Below, piece after piece: positions 17,614 to 26,007 of a DNA stretch of 64,000 nucleotides (position 1 is the first letter of the stretch; every line of letters begins with the position of its first letter). A program made the position numbers and the translations under genes. The notes beneath the pieces were generated by a model, which saw only the letters and a program-made list of their open reading frames with translations, did not search any database and was not told the DNA's origin. Source of the DNA: Citromicrobium sp. UBA3494 (lineage in GTDB: Bacteria > Pseudomonadota > Alphaproteobacteria > Sphingomonadales > Sphingomonadaceae); the NCBI GenBank assembly GCA_002377695.1, contig DFQH01000001.1, positions 82,417-146,416 of the forward strand. The letters are read 5' to 3'.

Positions 17614-18855
17614 TCATGCCGCAAACAGCTCCAACTGTTCGGTCTTGGGGGCGAGCAGTGCGCGCAGGTCCGCCCGGTCGGTGAGCATGGTCGGGCGCCA
17701 GTCGATGGCGCAGATGAATGGCCGCACCTTGGTGATCGAGACGGTCAGCAGCGCCACATCGTCGAGCCGCAAGGTCCGGTGGCGGCGCGAGGCGAGGATG
17801 CGGTGCACCGCCTTCACCCCCAGCCCCGGAACGCGCAGCAGATCCTCGCGGCTTGCGCGGTTGACGTCGACCGGGAAGCGCTCGCGAAACTTCAATGCCC
17901 AAGCCAGCTTGGGATCGATATCGAGCGGCAGGTTCCCGTCGGCCTCGGTCGCCTGCATGATCTCCTGCGGGCGGTAATCGTAGAACCGCATCAGCCAGTC
18001 CGACTGGTAGAGGCGATGCTCGCGGATCAGCGGCGGGCGCTTCAAAGGCAGTACGGCGGAGGCGTCGGGGATCGGCGAGAAGGCGCTGTAATAGACGCGG
18101 CGCAGGTTGAAACTGTCGTATAACCGGCTCGCCCGGCCCACGATATCCGCATCGCTCGCCGCATCGGCGCCGACGATCATCTGGGTGGACTGGCCCGCGG
18201 GCGCAAAGCGCGGCGCGTGCTTGAAGCGCTTCTTCGCATCCTTCGCCTCGACGATATCGCTGCTGGTCTTGCCCAGCGCACCCTCGATCTGGCGCGCGTC
18301 CTTGTCCGGTGCGAGGCGGGTCAGCCCGGCATCGGTCGGCAGTTCGACATTGATCGAGACGCGATCGGCGTAGAAGCCCGCGCGGTGGATGATCTCCGGG
18401 TCCGCCTCGGGAATGGTCTTCAAGTGGATATAGCCGCGAAAATCGTGCTCCTCGCGCAATATCCGCGCGGCTTCCACGATCTGTTCCATCGTGTGGTCGG
18501 AGCTCTTGATGATGCCGGAAGAGAGGAACAGCCCCTCGATATAATTGCGGCGATAGAAGCTGAGCGTGAGGTCCGCGACCTCCTGCGGCGTGAAGCGCGC
18601 GCGCCGCACGTTCGAACTCTTGCGGTTGATGCAATAATGGCAGTCGAAGATGCAGTGATTGGTCAGCAGCACCTTCAGAAGCGAGATGCACCGCCCGTCG
18701 GGCGCATAGGCGTGGCAGATGCCCATCCCCTCGGTCGAGCCGATCCCGCCCTTCATGCTGTTGCGCTTGGCGGTGCCGGACGACGCGCAGGAAGCATCGT
18801 ATTTCGCCGCATCGGCGAGAATCTTGAGCTTTTCGAGAATCGGCGGCTGACCCAT
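17614..18855 (-). CDS. UdgX-linked putative DNA modification/repair radical SAM protein
   Basis: The 413-residue protein has the radical SAM cluster CIFDCHYC (Cys68, Cys72, Cys75, a CX3CX2C motif), preceded by the family segment ICHAYAPDGRCISLLKVLLTN. Near the C-terminus is a helix-hairpin-helix DNA-binding motif at about 329-356 (NRASREDLLRVPGLGVKAV). This matches the family named as a putative DNA modification/repair protein encoded beside UdgX; the reaction is unknown. The ATG at 18855 is only 2 bases from a LexA box, and longer in-frame readings upstream cross the promoter. It is the first gene of an SOS operon with udgX and dnaE2. Confidence 0.9.
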   Translation of the reverse strand: MGQPPILEKLKILADAAKYDASCASSGTAKRNSMKGGIGSTEGMGICHAYAPDGRCISLLKVLLTNHCIFDCHYCINRKSSNVRRARFTPQEVADLTLSFYRRNYIEGLFLSSGIIKSSDHTMEQIVEAARILREEHDFRGYIHLKTIPEADPEIIHRAGFYADRVSINVELPTDAGLTRLAPDKDARQIEGALGKTSSDIVEAKDAKKRFKHAPRFAPAGQSTQMIVGADAASDADIVGRASRLYDSFNLRRVYYSAFSPIPDASAVLPLKRPPLIREHRLYQSDWLMRFYDYRPQEIMQATEADGNLPLDIDPKLAWALKFRERFPVDVNRASREDLLRVPGLGVKAVHRILASRRHRTLRLDDVALLTVSITKVRPFICAIDWRPTMLTDRADLRALLAPKTEQLELFAA

Positions 18856-18857
18856 AT

Positions 18858-18890
18858 GTTCTTTATATGTTCTTGCCCGGCTACTGCCTA
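18858..18890 (-). promoter_or_regulatory. LexA (SOS) box and promoter of the radical-SAM - udgX - dnaE2 operon
   Basis: GTTC-N7-GTTC at 18858-18872 is a perfect alphaproteobacterial LexA box. Read on the minus strand, TATAAA at 18862-18867 is a near-consensus -10 box inside the LexA site, and TAGGCA at 18885-18890 lies 17 bases upstream as the -35. Transcription would start at or next to the A of the start codon at 18855, so the mRNA would be leaderless or nearly so. Confidence 0.82.
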
Positions 18891-19014
18891 GCCCCTCGCC
18901 ACCATGCGCAGAAAAAATCTGCTTTTCAGAAGCTTGCAAACTTGTGCACAGGGGAAGGCCCAGCCTTGCCACGGGCAGGCGATGCGCGCATGATTGATTT
19001 CGAGGAGAGGCATT

Positions 19015-19329
19015 ATGGACGATCTTTCGATCACTTCCGGCCTGACCAACCGACTGTGGCGCGTGGCGCTGTGGGGGACGGTTATCGCCATTCTCATCGC
19101 CCCGCTGATTGCCATGCAATTTACTGGAGAGGTCCATTGGACCCTCTTCGATTTCGCAGTGGCGACAATTCTGTTGAGTGCCACCGCGCTGGCGATCGAG
19201 CTGGCGATCCGCGTGATCGGCCGCCCGACCTGGTGCGTCGCGGCGGTGCTGGCGATCCTGTTTGCGCTGGTGCTGGTGTGGGCGGAGCTGGCGGTGGGCG
19301 TTTTCGGCACGCCTTTCGCGGGCCACTAG
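19015..19329 (+). CDS. Small three-helix membrane protein, 104 aa
   Basis: Hydropathy shows three transmembrane helices (about residues 18-38, 47-66 and 74-97) with a short charged N-terminus and almost no soluble part. The ATG at 19015 follows a strong GAGGAGAGG ribosome site, which decides against the longer in-frame start at 18994. The gene is divergent from the radical-SAM gene and convergent with imuB, 22 bases apart. I do not recognise the family. Its place between two LexA-controlled units is suggestive, but no LexA box faces it directly. Confidence 0.75.
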   Translation: MDDLSITSGLTNRLWRVALWGTVIAILIAPLIAMQFTGEVHWTLFDFAVATILLSATALAIELAIRVIGRPTWCVAAVLAILFALVLVWAELAVGVFGTPFAGH

Positions 19330-19351
19330 GCACTTCGCCCCGGAAAGGGGA

Positions 19352-20905
19352 TCAGGCGCAAAGCCCCTGCAGGAACCATTCGGGCGCGCCGCCGCGTCCG
19401 TCGCCCGCGATCCCATAGCGATAGATCCAGTACCGGCGCCCGGCATCGTCCTCGATCCGGTAATAGTCGCGTAGGCGCGCCGTGCCGCGCTCGCGCCACC
19501 ATTCGGGTGCGATCCGTTCCGGCCCCTCGACCCGCGCGATCTCGTGCACGTCGCCGCGCCAGCGGAACCTCTGCGGCAGGCCATCTGGCGTCGCATAAAG
19601 CACCGCGATTTTCTCCGCCCGGTCGAGCAGTTTGAGCGGGCGCGCGTGGAACCGCAGTTCGTCTTGCGAAGGCGACTCCGGGTCGAGGGGCGGCCGCCAT
19701 GCCTGTGAACGCTCCGGCAGATGGCTTCCCTTGAGCACCGGGCGGCGCACCGCCTTTGATCCGAGGCGTATGGTCAGCCGGTCGACGAAGGCGGACAGCG
19801 AGGTTCCGTGGCGCTCGGCGGCAGCTTCGATGTCGGCCTGGTTGGCGGGCAGCGGCTCGGCCCAGCTGGCGCGCAGGCGGACCAGTTCGATCCCGAAGCC
19901 GGCGTCGATATCGCCCAGCTTCTCGCCGAACAGCCGCACGATATGGCCTGCATCGCGGGTGGCGGCGGCCAGTTCGAGCGTGCGCATGACGACCTCTCCA
20001 TCGACGCGCCACAGCCCGAGATCGAGGCGGCGCGCACCCTGCCCCGCGCCTTCCAGCTCGCGCACCATGTCTGCCGCCAGATCGCCCAGCACGGTGTCGA
20101 GCAGCGTGCGATGGCGGATCGGCTCCATCAACCGGCGCTGCACCAGCGGAACGTGCTGCGGCACCACCGGCAGCAATGGCTCGGGCACGCGGCCGAGCAA
20201 CTGGTCCATCCGCACCAGAGGGTTTGCGGCGGGCGACTTGCGGTTGCGGAACCGGCGGTGGAGCGCATCGCGGCCCACCGTTCCCAGCTCGCCAAGCCGC
20301 TTGAGCCCGAGCCGCCGCAGCACGGTGAGCACGTCGTCGTCGAGCCGCAGCGCGGCCACTGGCAGGTCTGACAGGCGCGCTTCCATGTCGTGATCGGGTG
20401 CGAGAATGCTGCGATCCGGCCCGTAATGCGTCAGCGCCCATGCCGCACCGGCGGTCGGCGCAATTGCAGCGCGGATTGCGAAGCCGCGCGTATCGAAGGC
20501 GCGGTGCACATCCGCCAGCAGCTTCGTCTCGCCGCCGAACAGGTGGGCCACGGCGGTGACGTCGACCAGCAGCCCGTCGCACGGATCGAGCGCGGACCAC
20601 GGGCCCCACCGCCGCGCCCACACCGCAAGCTTTTCCAGCATGTCGAGATCGCCTGCCGGATCGCCCGGGACCGCCTGGATCGACGGGCACAGCGTGCGCG
20701 CGTCGGCCAGCATGGTGCCGATCCGTGCGCCACTTGCCCGGGCCGCGTTGTTGGTTGCGGCGATGCGTGGCCCATGTGCGGTCTCGGTAATCAGGACCAG
20801 CGGCTGCGCATCCGCACCCTGCCCCCGCGCGCAGCCTTCCGTCAGGCGCCAGCGGTCAATCGCGAAAGCGGCGAGCCATATCGAGAGGATGCGGCGAGGT
20901 GCCAT
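19352..20905 (-). CDS. imuB: ImuB, Y-family DNA polymerase-like mutasome protein
   Basis: The 517-residue protein has the Y-family fold but lacks the catalytic acidic residues. The first-strand motif is WLAAFAIDRW instead of the Asp-containing form, and the segment GLLVDVTAVAHLFGGE is the ImuB signature. ImuB acts as the adaptor that joins ImuA, the beta clamp and DnaE2 in SOS mutagenesis. Start ATG 20905 lies 2 bases after the imuA stop; an in-frame TTG at 20911 would overlap it. No clear QLxLF-type clamp motif was found by eye. Confidence 0.93.
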   Translation of the reverse strand: MAPRRILSIWLAAFAIDRWRLTEGCARGQGADAQPLVLITETAHGPRIAATNNAARASGARIGTMLADARTLCPSIQAVPGDPAGDLDMLEKLAVWARRWGPWSALDPCDGLLVDVTAVAHLFGGETKLLADVHRAFDTRGFAIRAAIAPTAGAAWALTHYGPDRSILAPDHDMEARLSDLPVAALRLDDDVLTVLRRLGLKRLGELGTVGRDALHRRFRNRKSPAANPLVRMDQLLGRVPEPLLPVVPQHVPLVQRRLMEPIRHRTLLDTVLGDLAADMVRELEGAGQGARRLDLGLWRVDGEVVMRTLELAAATRDAGHIVRLFGEKLGDIDAGFGIELVRLRASWAEPLPANQADIEAAAERHGTSLSAFVDRLTIRLGSKAVRRPVLKGSHLPERSQAWRPPLDPESPSQDELRFHARPLKLLDRAEKIAVLYATPDGLPQRFRWRGDVHEIARVEGPERIAPEWWRERGTARLRDYYRIEDDAGRRYWIYRYGIAGDGRGGAPEWFLQGLCA

Positions 20906-20907
20906 GT

Positions 20908-21765
20908 TCAACCAAGAACCCTCTCCCCGTCGGCGGAGAGGATGGCGACGCTTGCTCCGAAGGAACTAGCGAAGCTTGGAGAGGGGGCTGCCGCATCCGA
21001 GAGTATCGAACGCCCCTCTCCAACTCCGGCTAGATCGCTACGCGACCCAGCCTGCGTATCCTCTCCCCGCACGGGGAGAGGTGTCGCCAGCAACCGCCCA
21101 CCATCCTCGCTCAGCCGCCACGTGCCCGGTGGGTGGCTGCGCGCGCGGAACAATTCGGCCTGCCAGGCAGGAGCCCCCGGCGCAGCGCGGTTCCACTTCG
21201 GACGGGCGGAAGGGGCCGCGTTCACCGCCCAGCGCTGGCGGGCGGAAGAAAGGTCGCGCGTCCCGTCGAGCCGCACCAGCGTCAGCGGCACGCCGTGCTT
21301 TTCGGCGGCAAGCGTCAACCGGCGCGAGGCGGTGAAATCGAGCGCGCGCGGGCTGCCTACGACTTCACCGATCACGAAGGCGACATCGCGGCAGCGCACC
21401 GCCTCTTCCAGTGCGAACAGCGCATCCTCGTCTTTTTCCGCCAGCACATGGATCAGGCGGTTGCGAATCTCGGGCGGCAGCCCGGCCCGGAACGGGCGAC
21501 CGCCGGCCTTCACCGCCGCACGGGTCTGCACCCACACCACCGCACGGCGATCCTCCGCCTCCTCACCTTCTTCACGCGGGCGGCAGCGCCATGCATCGAG
21601 CGCGAGCGCCAACGCCGCACCCACCCCGCTGCCCTCGCGCGAAGAGGCGAAGATTTCGCTTTGCGCCACCGCGCCCAGCCCCGGCGCCCAGCGCTGGGCG
21701 TGGGTGGCGGTGGTCAGATCGGCAGCGGTGTCGAAAGCATCGTGGATCATGGTGGAACGACTCAT
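20908..21765 (-). CDS. imuA: ImuA, SOS mutasome protein with repeat-encoded C-terminus
   Basis: The 285-residue protein is RecA/SulA-like ImuA. The first 228 residues show the family course (PGLGAVAQSEIFA, AVVWVQTR, GEVVGSPRALDFTASRRLTLAAEKHGVPLTLVR, WQAELFRARSHPPGTWRL). ImuA binds ImuB and is needed for DnaE2-dependent mutagenesis. The last 57 or so residues come from palindromic element E at 20920-21081 and have no family counterpart that I know. ATG 21765 is 2 bases from a LexA box. Confidence 0.9.
   Translation of the reverse strand: MSRSTMIHDAFDTAADLTTATHAQRWAPGLGAVAQSEIFASSREGSGVGAALALALDAWRCRPREEGEEAEDRRAVVWVQTRAAVKAGGRPFRAGLPPEIRNRLIHVLAEKDEDALFALEEAVRCRDVAFVIGEVVGSPRALDFTASRRLTLAAEKHGVPLTLVRLDGTRDLSSARQRWAVNAAPSARPKWNRAAPGAPAWQAELFRARSHPPGTWRLSEDGGRLLATPLPVRGEDTQAGSRSDLAGVGEGRSILSDAAAPSPSFASSFGASVAILSADGERVLG
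20920..21081. repeat. Compound palindromic element E forming the end of imuA
   Basis: A 162-base element built of two copies in opposite orientation. Outer hairpins are CCTCTCC...GGAGAGG at 20920-20941 and CCTCTCCCCGCACGGGGAGAGG-type at 21060-21081 (19 of 22 bases shared). Inner arms TTGGAGAGGGG at 20976 and CCCCTCTCCAA ending at 21023 pair with each other. It is translated in frame as the ImuA tail and ends 15 bases before the imuB ATG, so it may also affect coupling. Confidence 0.8.
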
Positions 21766-21767
21766 CT

Positions 21768-21802
21768 GTTCCTTTTATGTTCCATTTCGCCGCCAGCCGC
21801 AA
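21768..21802 (-). promoter_or_regulatory. LexA (SOS) box and promoter of imuA-imuB
   Basis: GTTC-N7-GTTC at 21768-21782 is a perfect LexA box. On the minus strand CATAAA at 21774-21779 serves as -10 and TTGCGG at 21797-21802 as -35 with 17-base spacing. The box ends 2 bases from the imuA ATG, exactly as at the radical-SAM gene. Confidence 0.82.
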
Positions 21803-21882
21803 GCACCCGGCGACTACCGCCCTTCGTCCCGTGTCGAAACCATCCCCCCGCCTCGACCGTTAGGCAGGCAAAGGAGATTGCA

Positions 21883-22368
21883 ATGAGATACAACGAAGGC
21901 AAAGCCGACGAACTGCGGAAAAAATTCTGGAAGGCGCTGGCGGACAGCCCCTACCTGTTCCTGCAGCTGGACAGCGATCCGACAAGCGCCGTCCCGATGG
22001 CGCCGCAGCTCGACAAGGATGCCAACAGCTCGATCTGGTTCTTCACCCATACCAAGAGCGATTTCGCCAAGCTGGGCGCGGCCACCGCGACCTTCGAGGG
22101 TGAGGACCACAAGATGTTCGCGCGCTTCCATGGCACGCTGACGAAGGAGACAAGCCAGGAGCGCTTCGACCACTTCTGGAGCAACTTCGTCGAAGCCTGG
22201 TACGATGGGGGCAAGGACGATCCCGACATCCTGTTCCTGCGCATGGACCTTGGCGATGCGGAAATCTGGAACGGCGACATGGGCCTGCTCGACGTCGCCA
22301 AGATGGCGCTGGGCATGAATGTGCACCAAGACGCGCAAGAGAAGCATGTCAAGGAAACGTCGCTGTAA
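21883..22368 (+). CDS. Pyridoxamine 5'-phosphate oxidase-like stress protein
   Basis: The 161-residue protein resembles the general-stress subgroup (YdaG/GS26) of the PNPOx-like split-barrel flavoprotein family. It has the segments FWKALADSPYLFLQLDS, SSIWFFTHTKSDFAKLGAATATFEG and FLRMDLGDAEIWNGDMGLL. Members bind flavin or related cofactors, but their reaction is unclear. It has a GGAG ribosome site 8 bases before ATG 21883 and its own terminator. Confidence 0.82.
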   Translation: MRYNEGKADELRKKFWKALADSPYLFLQLDSDPTSAVPMAPQLDKDANSSIWFFTHTKSDFAKLGAATATFEGEDHKMFARFHGTLTKETSQERFDHFWSNFVEAWYDGGKDDPDILFLRMDLGDAEIWNGDMGLLDVAKMALGMNVHQDAQEKHVKETSL

Positions 22369-22392
22369 AGCTCTTCCCGCGAGACAACGAAA

Positions 22393-22431
22393 AGGGGGCG
22401 CGACCTGCGAAGGCCGCGCCCCTTTTTTTTG
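22393..22431 (+). terminator. Rho-independent terminator (probably bidirectional)
   Basis: A GGGGCGCG stem pairs with CGCGCCCC, with a small inner CCT/AGG hairpin, and is followed by eight T on the plus strand. The minus strand has four T after the stem. It separates the convergent PNPOx-like and NSS transporter genes. Confidence 0.88.
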
Positions 22432-23901
22432 TCACTCCGCCACTTCGGCCGACTGGACCTCGCCCCCGCCGAGCGCAGCGAAAAGCTGCGCTGCGCGGTC
22501 GGGGAAAATCCCGCCCAGCAGGATCAGCAGCAGTGCCAGCGGGCAGAACCAGCGCACGAGGAAGCGCCACAGGTAGTGCAGACCGCCGCTCAGGCCGTTC
22601 TCTGCATCGACGAGCCGCTTGTCCGCGATCCAGCCGATGAAGACCGCCGTGAACAAGGCGCCGATCGGCATGGTCAGCTTGCTGGTCAGCGTGTCGAGCG
22701 TGTCGAGGAAGCCGAGCCCTTCGAACATCGGCAGGAAACCCAGCGGATGAAAGCCCGAGAGCATCCCGGTCGACAGGGCGGACAGGGTGCCGAACACCGC
22801 CGCCAGCGCCGTGACCAGCAGAACCGCTGCCGGACGCGGCAGGCGGAACTGGTCGATCACCCACGCCGAGGGCACCTCCATCAGCGCGACCGAACTCGTC
22901 AGCGCGGCAAAGCCCACCATGATGAAGAAGGCGAGGCCGATCAGCGAGCCGAAGGGAATTTCCTGGAACGCGTGCGGCAGCGTCTGGAACATCAGGCCCA
23001 GCCCGCCATTGGGCGTCAGCCCGGCGGCGATCACGATCGGGAAGATGCACAGGCCCGCAACCAGCGCAACCGACGTATCGGCCGCCCCGATGATGGCAGA
23101 CGTGCCCGCCAGGTTCACCTCGCGCGACACATAGGCACCATAGGTGACCATCCCGGCCACACCAAGCGACAGCGAGAAAAACGCCTGGCCCACCGCCGCC
23201 AGCATGACCTCGCCGGTCAGCTTCTCCGGCTCGAAGGTGAAGAGGTAGTCGAACGTCTCCTGGCTTGCCCCGCCGATCAGGCTGTAGATCGTGATGCCCA
23301 CCAGCAGCACGAAGAACAGCGGCATCAGATAGACGGCGACCTTCTCGATCCCGCCCGATACGCCGCGGGCGACGAAGAACAGCGTTATCGCCAGGAATAT
23401 CAGGTTGAGCACGACGGTGACGGGCCCATTGGCGATCATCGCCGGGAACAGCGCATCGACCGCTTCGAAGCTCATCCCGTCGAATGCGGGGCCGCTGACC
23501 CCGGTTGCGATCAGATCCGCTACGAAGAGATACATGTAGTACAAAACCCAGCCGCCCAGCACGCAGTAGAAGCTGAGGACCAGGAACGCGGACAGCACCC
23601 CCAGCGTGGCGACCAGTTCCCAGCTCTTCGAGGCGCCCGATTCTTCTGCGACCTTGCGATAGCTTTCCGGCGCGGCGGCCTGGCCGTGCCTGCCGATCAG
23701 CGTTTCCGACAGCAGAACGGGCAGTCCGATCAGCACGATGCACAGGATGTAGAACAGGACGAACGCCCCGCCCCCGTTGGCCCCTGCCTCCGCCGGGAAG
23801 CGAACGAGGTTGCCCAGCCCCACCGCCGAACCGATCGCGGCAAGAATAAAGGCTGAGCGCGAGGACCAGCCATCGCGGCCGGTGGACGTCGTTGCGACCA
23901 T
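22432..23901 (-). CDS. Neurotransmitter:sodium symporter (NSS/SNF) family transporter
   Basis: The 489-residue membrane protein has about twelve transmembrane helices. The N-terminal NSS signature is [28 protein letters not shown], in which the unwound first helix binds sodium and substrate. Bacterial relatives import amino acids with sodium (LeuT, TnaT, MhsT); the substrate cannot be inferred from context. It stands alone, divergent from panB with a 134-base gap. No glycine-riboswitch-like fold was apparent upstream. Confidence 0.93.
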   Translation of the reverse strand: MVATTSTGRDGWSSRSAFILAAIGSAVGLGNLVRFPAEAGANGGGAFVLFYILCIVLIGLPVLLSETLIGRHGQAAAPESYRKVAEESGASKSWELVATLGVLSAFLVLSFYCVLGGWVLYYMYLFVADLIATGVSGPAFDGMSFEAVDALFPAMIANGPVTVVLNLIFLAITLFFVARGVSGGIEKVAVYLMPLFFVLLVGITIYSLIGGASQETFDYLFTFEPEKLTGEVMLAAVGQAFFSLSLGVAGMVTYGAYVSREVNLAGTSAIIGAADTSVALVAGLCIFPIVIAAGLTPNGGLGLMFQTLPHAFQEIPFGSLIGLAFFIMVGFAALTSSVALMEVPSAWVIDQFRLPRPAAVLLVTALAAVFGTLSALSTGMLSGFHPLGFLPMFEGLGFLDTLDTLTSKLTMPIGALFTAVFIGWIADKRLVDAENGLSGGLHYLWRFLVRWFCPLALLLILLGGIFPDRAAQLFAALGGGEVQSAEVAE

Positions 23902-24035
23902 ATAATCAAATCTCCCTGCCGCGCCCGGAAAGCACGGTTTACCCTTTGTGTTGGCGATACTTCTGCAATGTTTCCGTGGCCGCGTCGAGACCTGACGCTT
24001 TGCGTTTGTCCCATTGTCGGTCTAGCACGCGCTCC

Positions 24036-24905
24036 ATGTCGACAACCTTTCAGATCGATACGGCCACGAGCCGCGCCACACCCACCCCCCAGCCGATGAA
24101 GCGCCTGACGGTGCCCAAGCTGCGCGCCCGCAAGAAGGACGGGAAGACGGACGAGCCCATCGTCATGCTGACCGCCTATACCGCGCGCCAAGCACAGTTG
24201 CTCGACGAGCACTGCGACGCGCTTCTGGTGGGCGATTCGCTGGGCCAGGTGATCTACGGCCTGCCCTCCACCATCCCCGTCACGCTGGACATGATGGCCA
24301 ACCACGCCGCTGCCGTGGTGCGCGGAAGCTATCACTCCGTGGTGGTGGTCGACATGCCTTTCGGTTCCTACGAGCCGTCGCCGGAGAAAGCCTTCGAAAG
24401 TGCGGCCATGCTGCTGAAAGCCAGCAACGCGGCTGCGGTGAAGCTGGAAGGCGGGGAAGCAATGGCCGAAACGGTCGAGTTCCTCGTCCATCGCGGCATT
24501 CCCGTGATGGGCCATGTCGGCCTGACACCGCAGGCGGTGAACGTGCTCGGCGGATACGGCGCACGCGGCCGCAGCGATGCCGAAGCCGAAAAGATCGTCG
24601 CCGACGCCAAGGCGCTGGAGCATGCCGGGGCCTTCGCCATCGTGGTGGAAGGCGTGGTAGAGCCGATTGCCATCCAGGTTACGCAGGCAGTCGATGTACC
24701 GATCATCGGGATCGGCGCTTCGGCGCAGTGCGACGGCCAGGTGCTGGTGGTGGACGACATGCTCGGCATGTTCGAACGTGTCCCGCGCTTCGTGAAGAAG
24801 TACGGCGACCTCGCCAGCCAGATCACCGGCCATGTCGAAGACTATGCGCAGGACGTGCGGACCCGAGCATTCCCTACCGAAGACCAGACCTATCAGCCCA
24901 AATAG
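24036..24905 (+). CDS. panB: 3-methyl-2-oxobutanoate hydroxymethyltransferase (ketopantoate synthesis)
   Basis: The 289-residue enzyme transfers a hydroxymethyl group from methylenetetrahydrofolate to 2-oxoisovalerate, the first step of pantothenate synthesis. Visible motifs are [27 protein letters not shown] (metal-binding Asp), [21 protein letters not shown] (catalytic region), [11 protein letters not shown] and [16 protein letters not shown]. The ATG at 24036 is the first in frame outside the promoter region; ATG 24096 would give a length closer to E. coli. Other pan genes are not in the window. Confidence 0.95.
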   Translation: MSTTFQIDTATSRATPTPQPMKRLTVPKLRARKKDGKTDEPIVMLTAYTARQAQLLDEHCDALLVGDSLGQVIYGLPSTIPVTLDMMANHAAAVVRGSYHSVVVVDMPFGSYEPSPEKAFESAAMLLKASNAAAVKLEGGEAMAETVEFLVHRGIPVMGHVGLTPQAVNVLGGYGARGRSDAEAEKIVADAKALEHAGAFAIVVEGVVEPIAIQVTQAVDVPIIGIGASAQCDGQVLVVDDMLGMFERVPRFVKKYGDLASQITGHVEDYAQDVRTRAFPTEDQTYQPK

Positions 24906-24948
24906 ACCGGCCCCGAGCCAGCATCGATCGCCACGGACACAGACTGTC

Positions 24949-26007
24949 GTGAACACACTTTTCAAGCATTACTGGGGCTCGCTGCTTTTCACGGCGGTCT
25001 GCTTCATCGTCGCGGCCATCTACGCCTGGAGCGGCAGCGGCAGCGTATCGGGCGTGGCGCAGGTGCTGTGGATCGTGCTGGTTCTCTCGATCCTCGAAAT
25101 ATCGCTCAGCTTCGACAACGCCGTGGTCAACGCCACCGTGCTGCGCGAAATGGACGAGAAGTGGCAGCGGCGCTTCCTCACTTGGGGTATCCTGATCGCG
25201 GTGTTCGGCATGCGGATCATCTTCCCGCTCGCCATTGTCGCCATCGCCGCAAAGCTCGATCCGCTGTCCGCCATCAACCTCTCGCTCAACGATCCGCAGC
25301 GTTACGAGGAGATCGTCAGCGGCGCGCATGTGGGCATCGCGGGCTTCGGCGGCGCCTTCCTTACCATGGTCGGCCTTAGCTTCTTCTTCGATGGCGATAA
25401 GGACGTGGACTGGATTCGCGGACTGGAGCTGTGGCTGCGCCGCTTTTCGGAAATCCAGGCGGCGGAAATCGGCATCCTGCTGGTGATCCTCTACACCGTG
25501 TCCACCATGCTCTCGGATGGGGACGCGCTGGTCTTCATGACCGCGGGCGTACTGGGTCTTGTTACCTACATCGCGGTCGACGCGATCGGTACCGTGCTCG
25601 ACAAGGTGGAGCGCAGGAAAATGGCCGAAGGCGCGGTGCGCTCCGGCCTGGGCGGTTTCCTCTATCTCGAAGTGCTCGATGCAAGCTTCAGCTTCGACGG
25701 GGTGATCGGCGCGTTCGCACTGTCCAACAACATGATCATCATCGCCATCGGGCTGAGCATCGGGGCGCTGTTCGTGCGCTCGATGACGGTCCACCTCGTC
25801 CGGGCGGGCACGCTGACCAAGTATCGCTTCCTTGAACACGGCGCCTTCTGGGCGATCATCGCGCTGGGCCTCATCATGCTGCTGTCGGCGCAGTTCCACA
25901 TCCCGGAGACCATTACCGGCCTGATCGGGGCGGTGCTGATCGGTATCTCGCTGCTGTGGTCCATGCGCTACAACCGCAGGCACGGCGCGGAGGAAGAGAC
26001 CGCCTAG
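24949..26007 (+). CDS. DUF475 (TerC-like) integral membrane protein
   Basis: The 352-residue protein has about eight transmembrane helices and two repeated acidic intramembrane motifs, LEISLSFDNAVVNATVL near residue 48 and LDASFSFDGVIGAFALSNN near 245. These are the hallmark of the TerC/Alx superfamily, linked in relatives to metal (manganese or tellurite) handling. The DUF475 branch is not well characterised. The start is GTG 24949, 43 bases after panB, so the two may be cotranscribed. Its stop overlaps that of prsR by 3 bases (convergent). Confidence 0.85.
   Translation: MNTLFKHYWGSLLFTAVCFIVAAIYAWSGSGSVSGVAQVLWIVLVLSILEISLSFDNAVVNATVLREMDEKWQRRFLTWGILIAVFGMRIIFPLAIVAIAAKLDPLSAINLSLNDPQRYEEIVSGAHVGIAGFGGAFLTMVGLSFFFDGDKDVDWIRGLELWLRRFSEIQAAEIGILLVILYTVSTMLSDGDALVFMTAGVLGLVTYIAVDAIGTVLDKVERRKMAEGAVRSGLGGFLYLEVLDASFSFDGVIGAFALSNNMIIIAIGLSIGALFVRSMTVHLVRAGTLTKYRFLEHGAFWAIIALGLIMLLSAQFHIPETITGLIGAVLIGISLLWSMRYNRRHGAEEETA

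Noticed and set aside
17502..17624. 41-codon N-terminal extension of udgX
   Set aside because: It translates palindromic element D (a VIPAKAGI-type repeat peptide) and does not belong to the DUF4130 domain.
18856..19596. N-terminal extension of the radical-SAM gene on the same frame
   Set aside because: It would cross the LexA box, the promoter and the opposite-strand membrane-protein gene; the family N-terminus begins at 18855.
23902..24035. Glycine riboswitch upstream of the NSS transporter
   Set aside because: The 134-base region has no tandem aptamer-like conserved sequence by eye.
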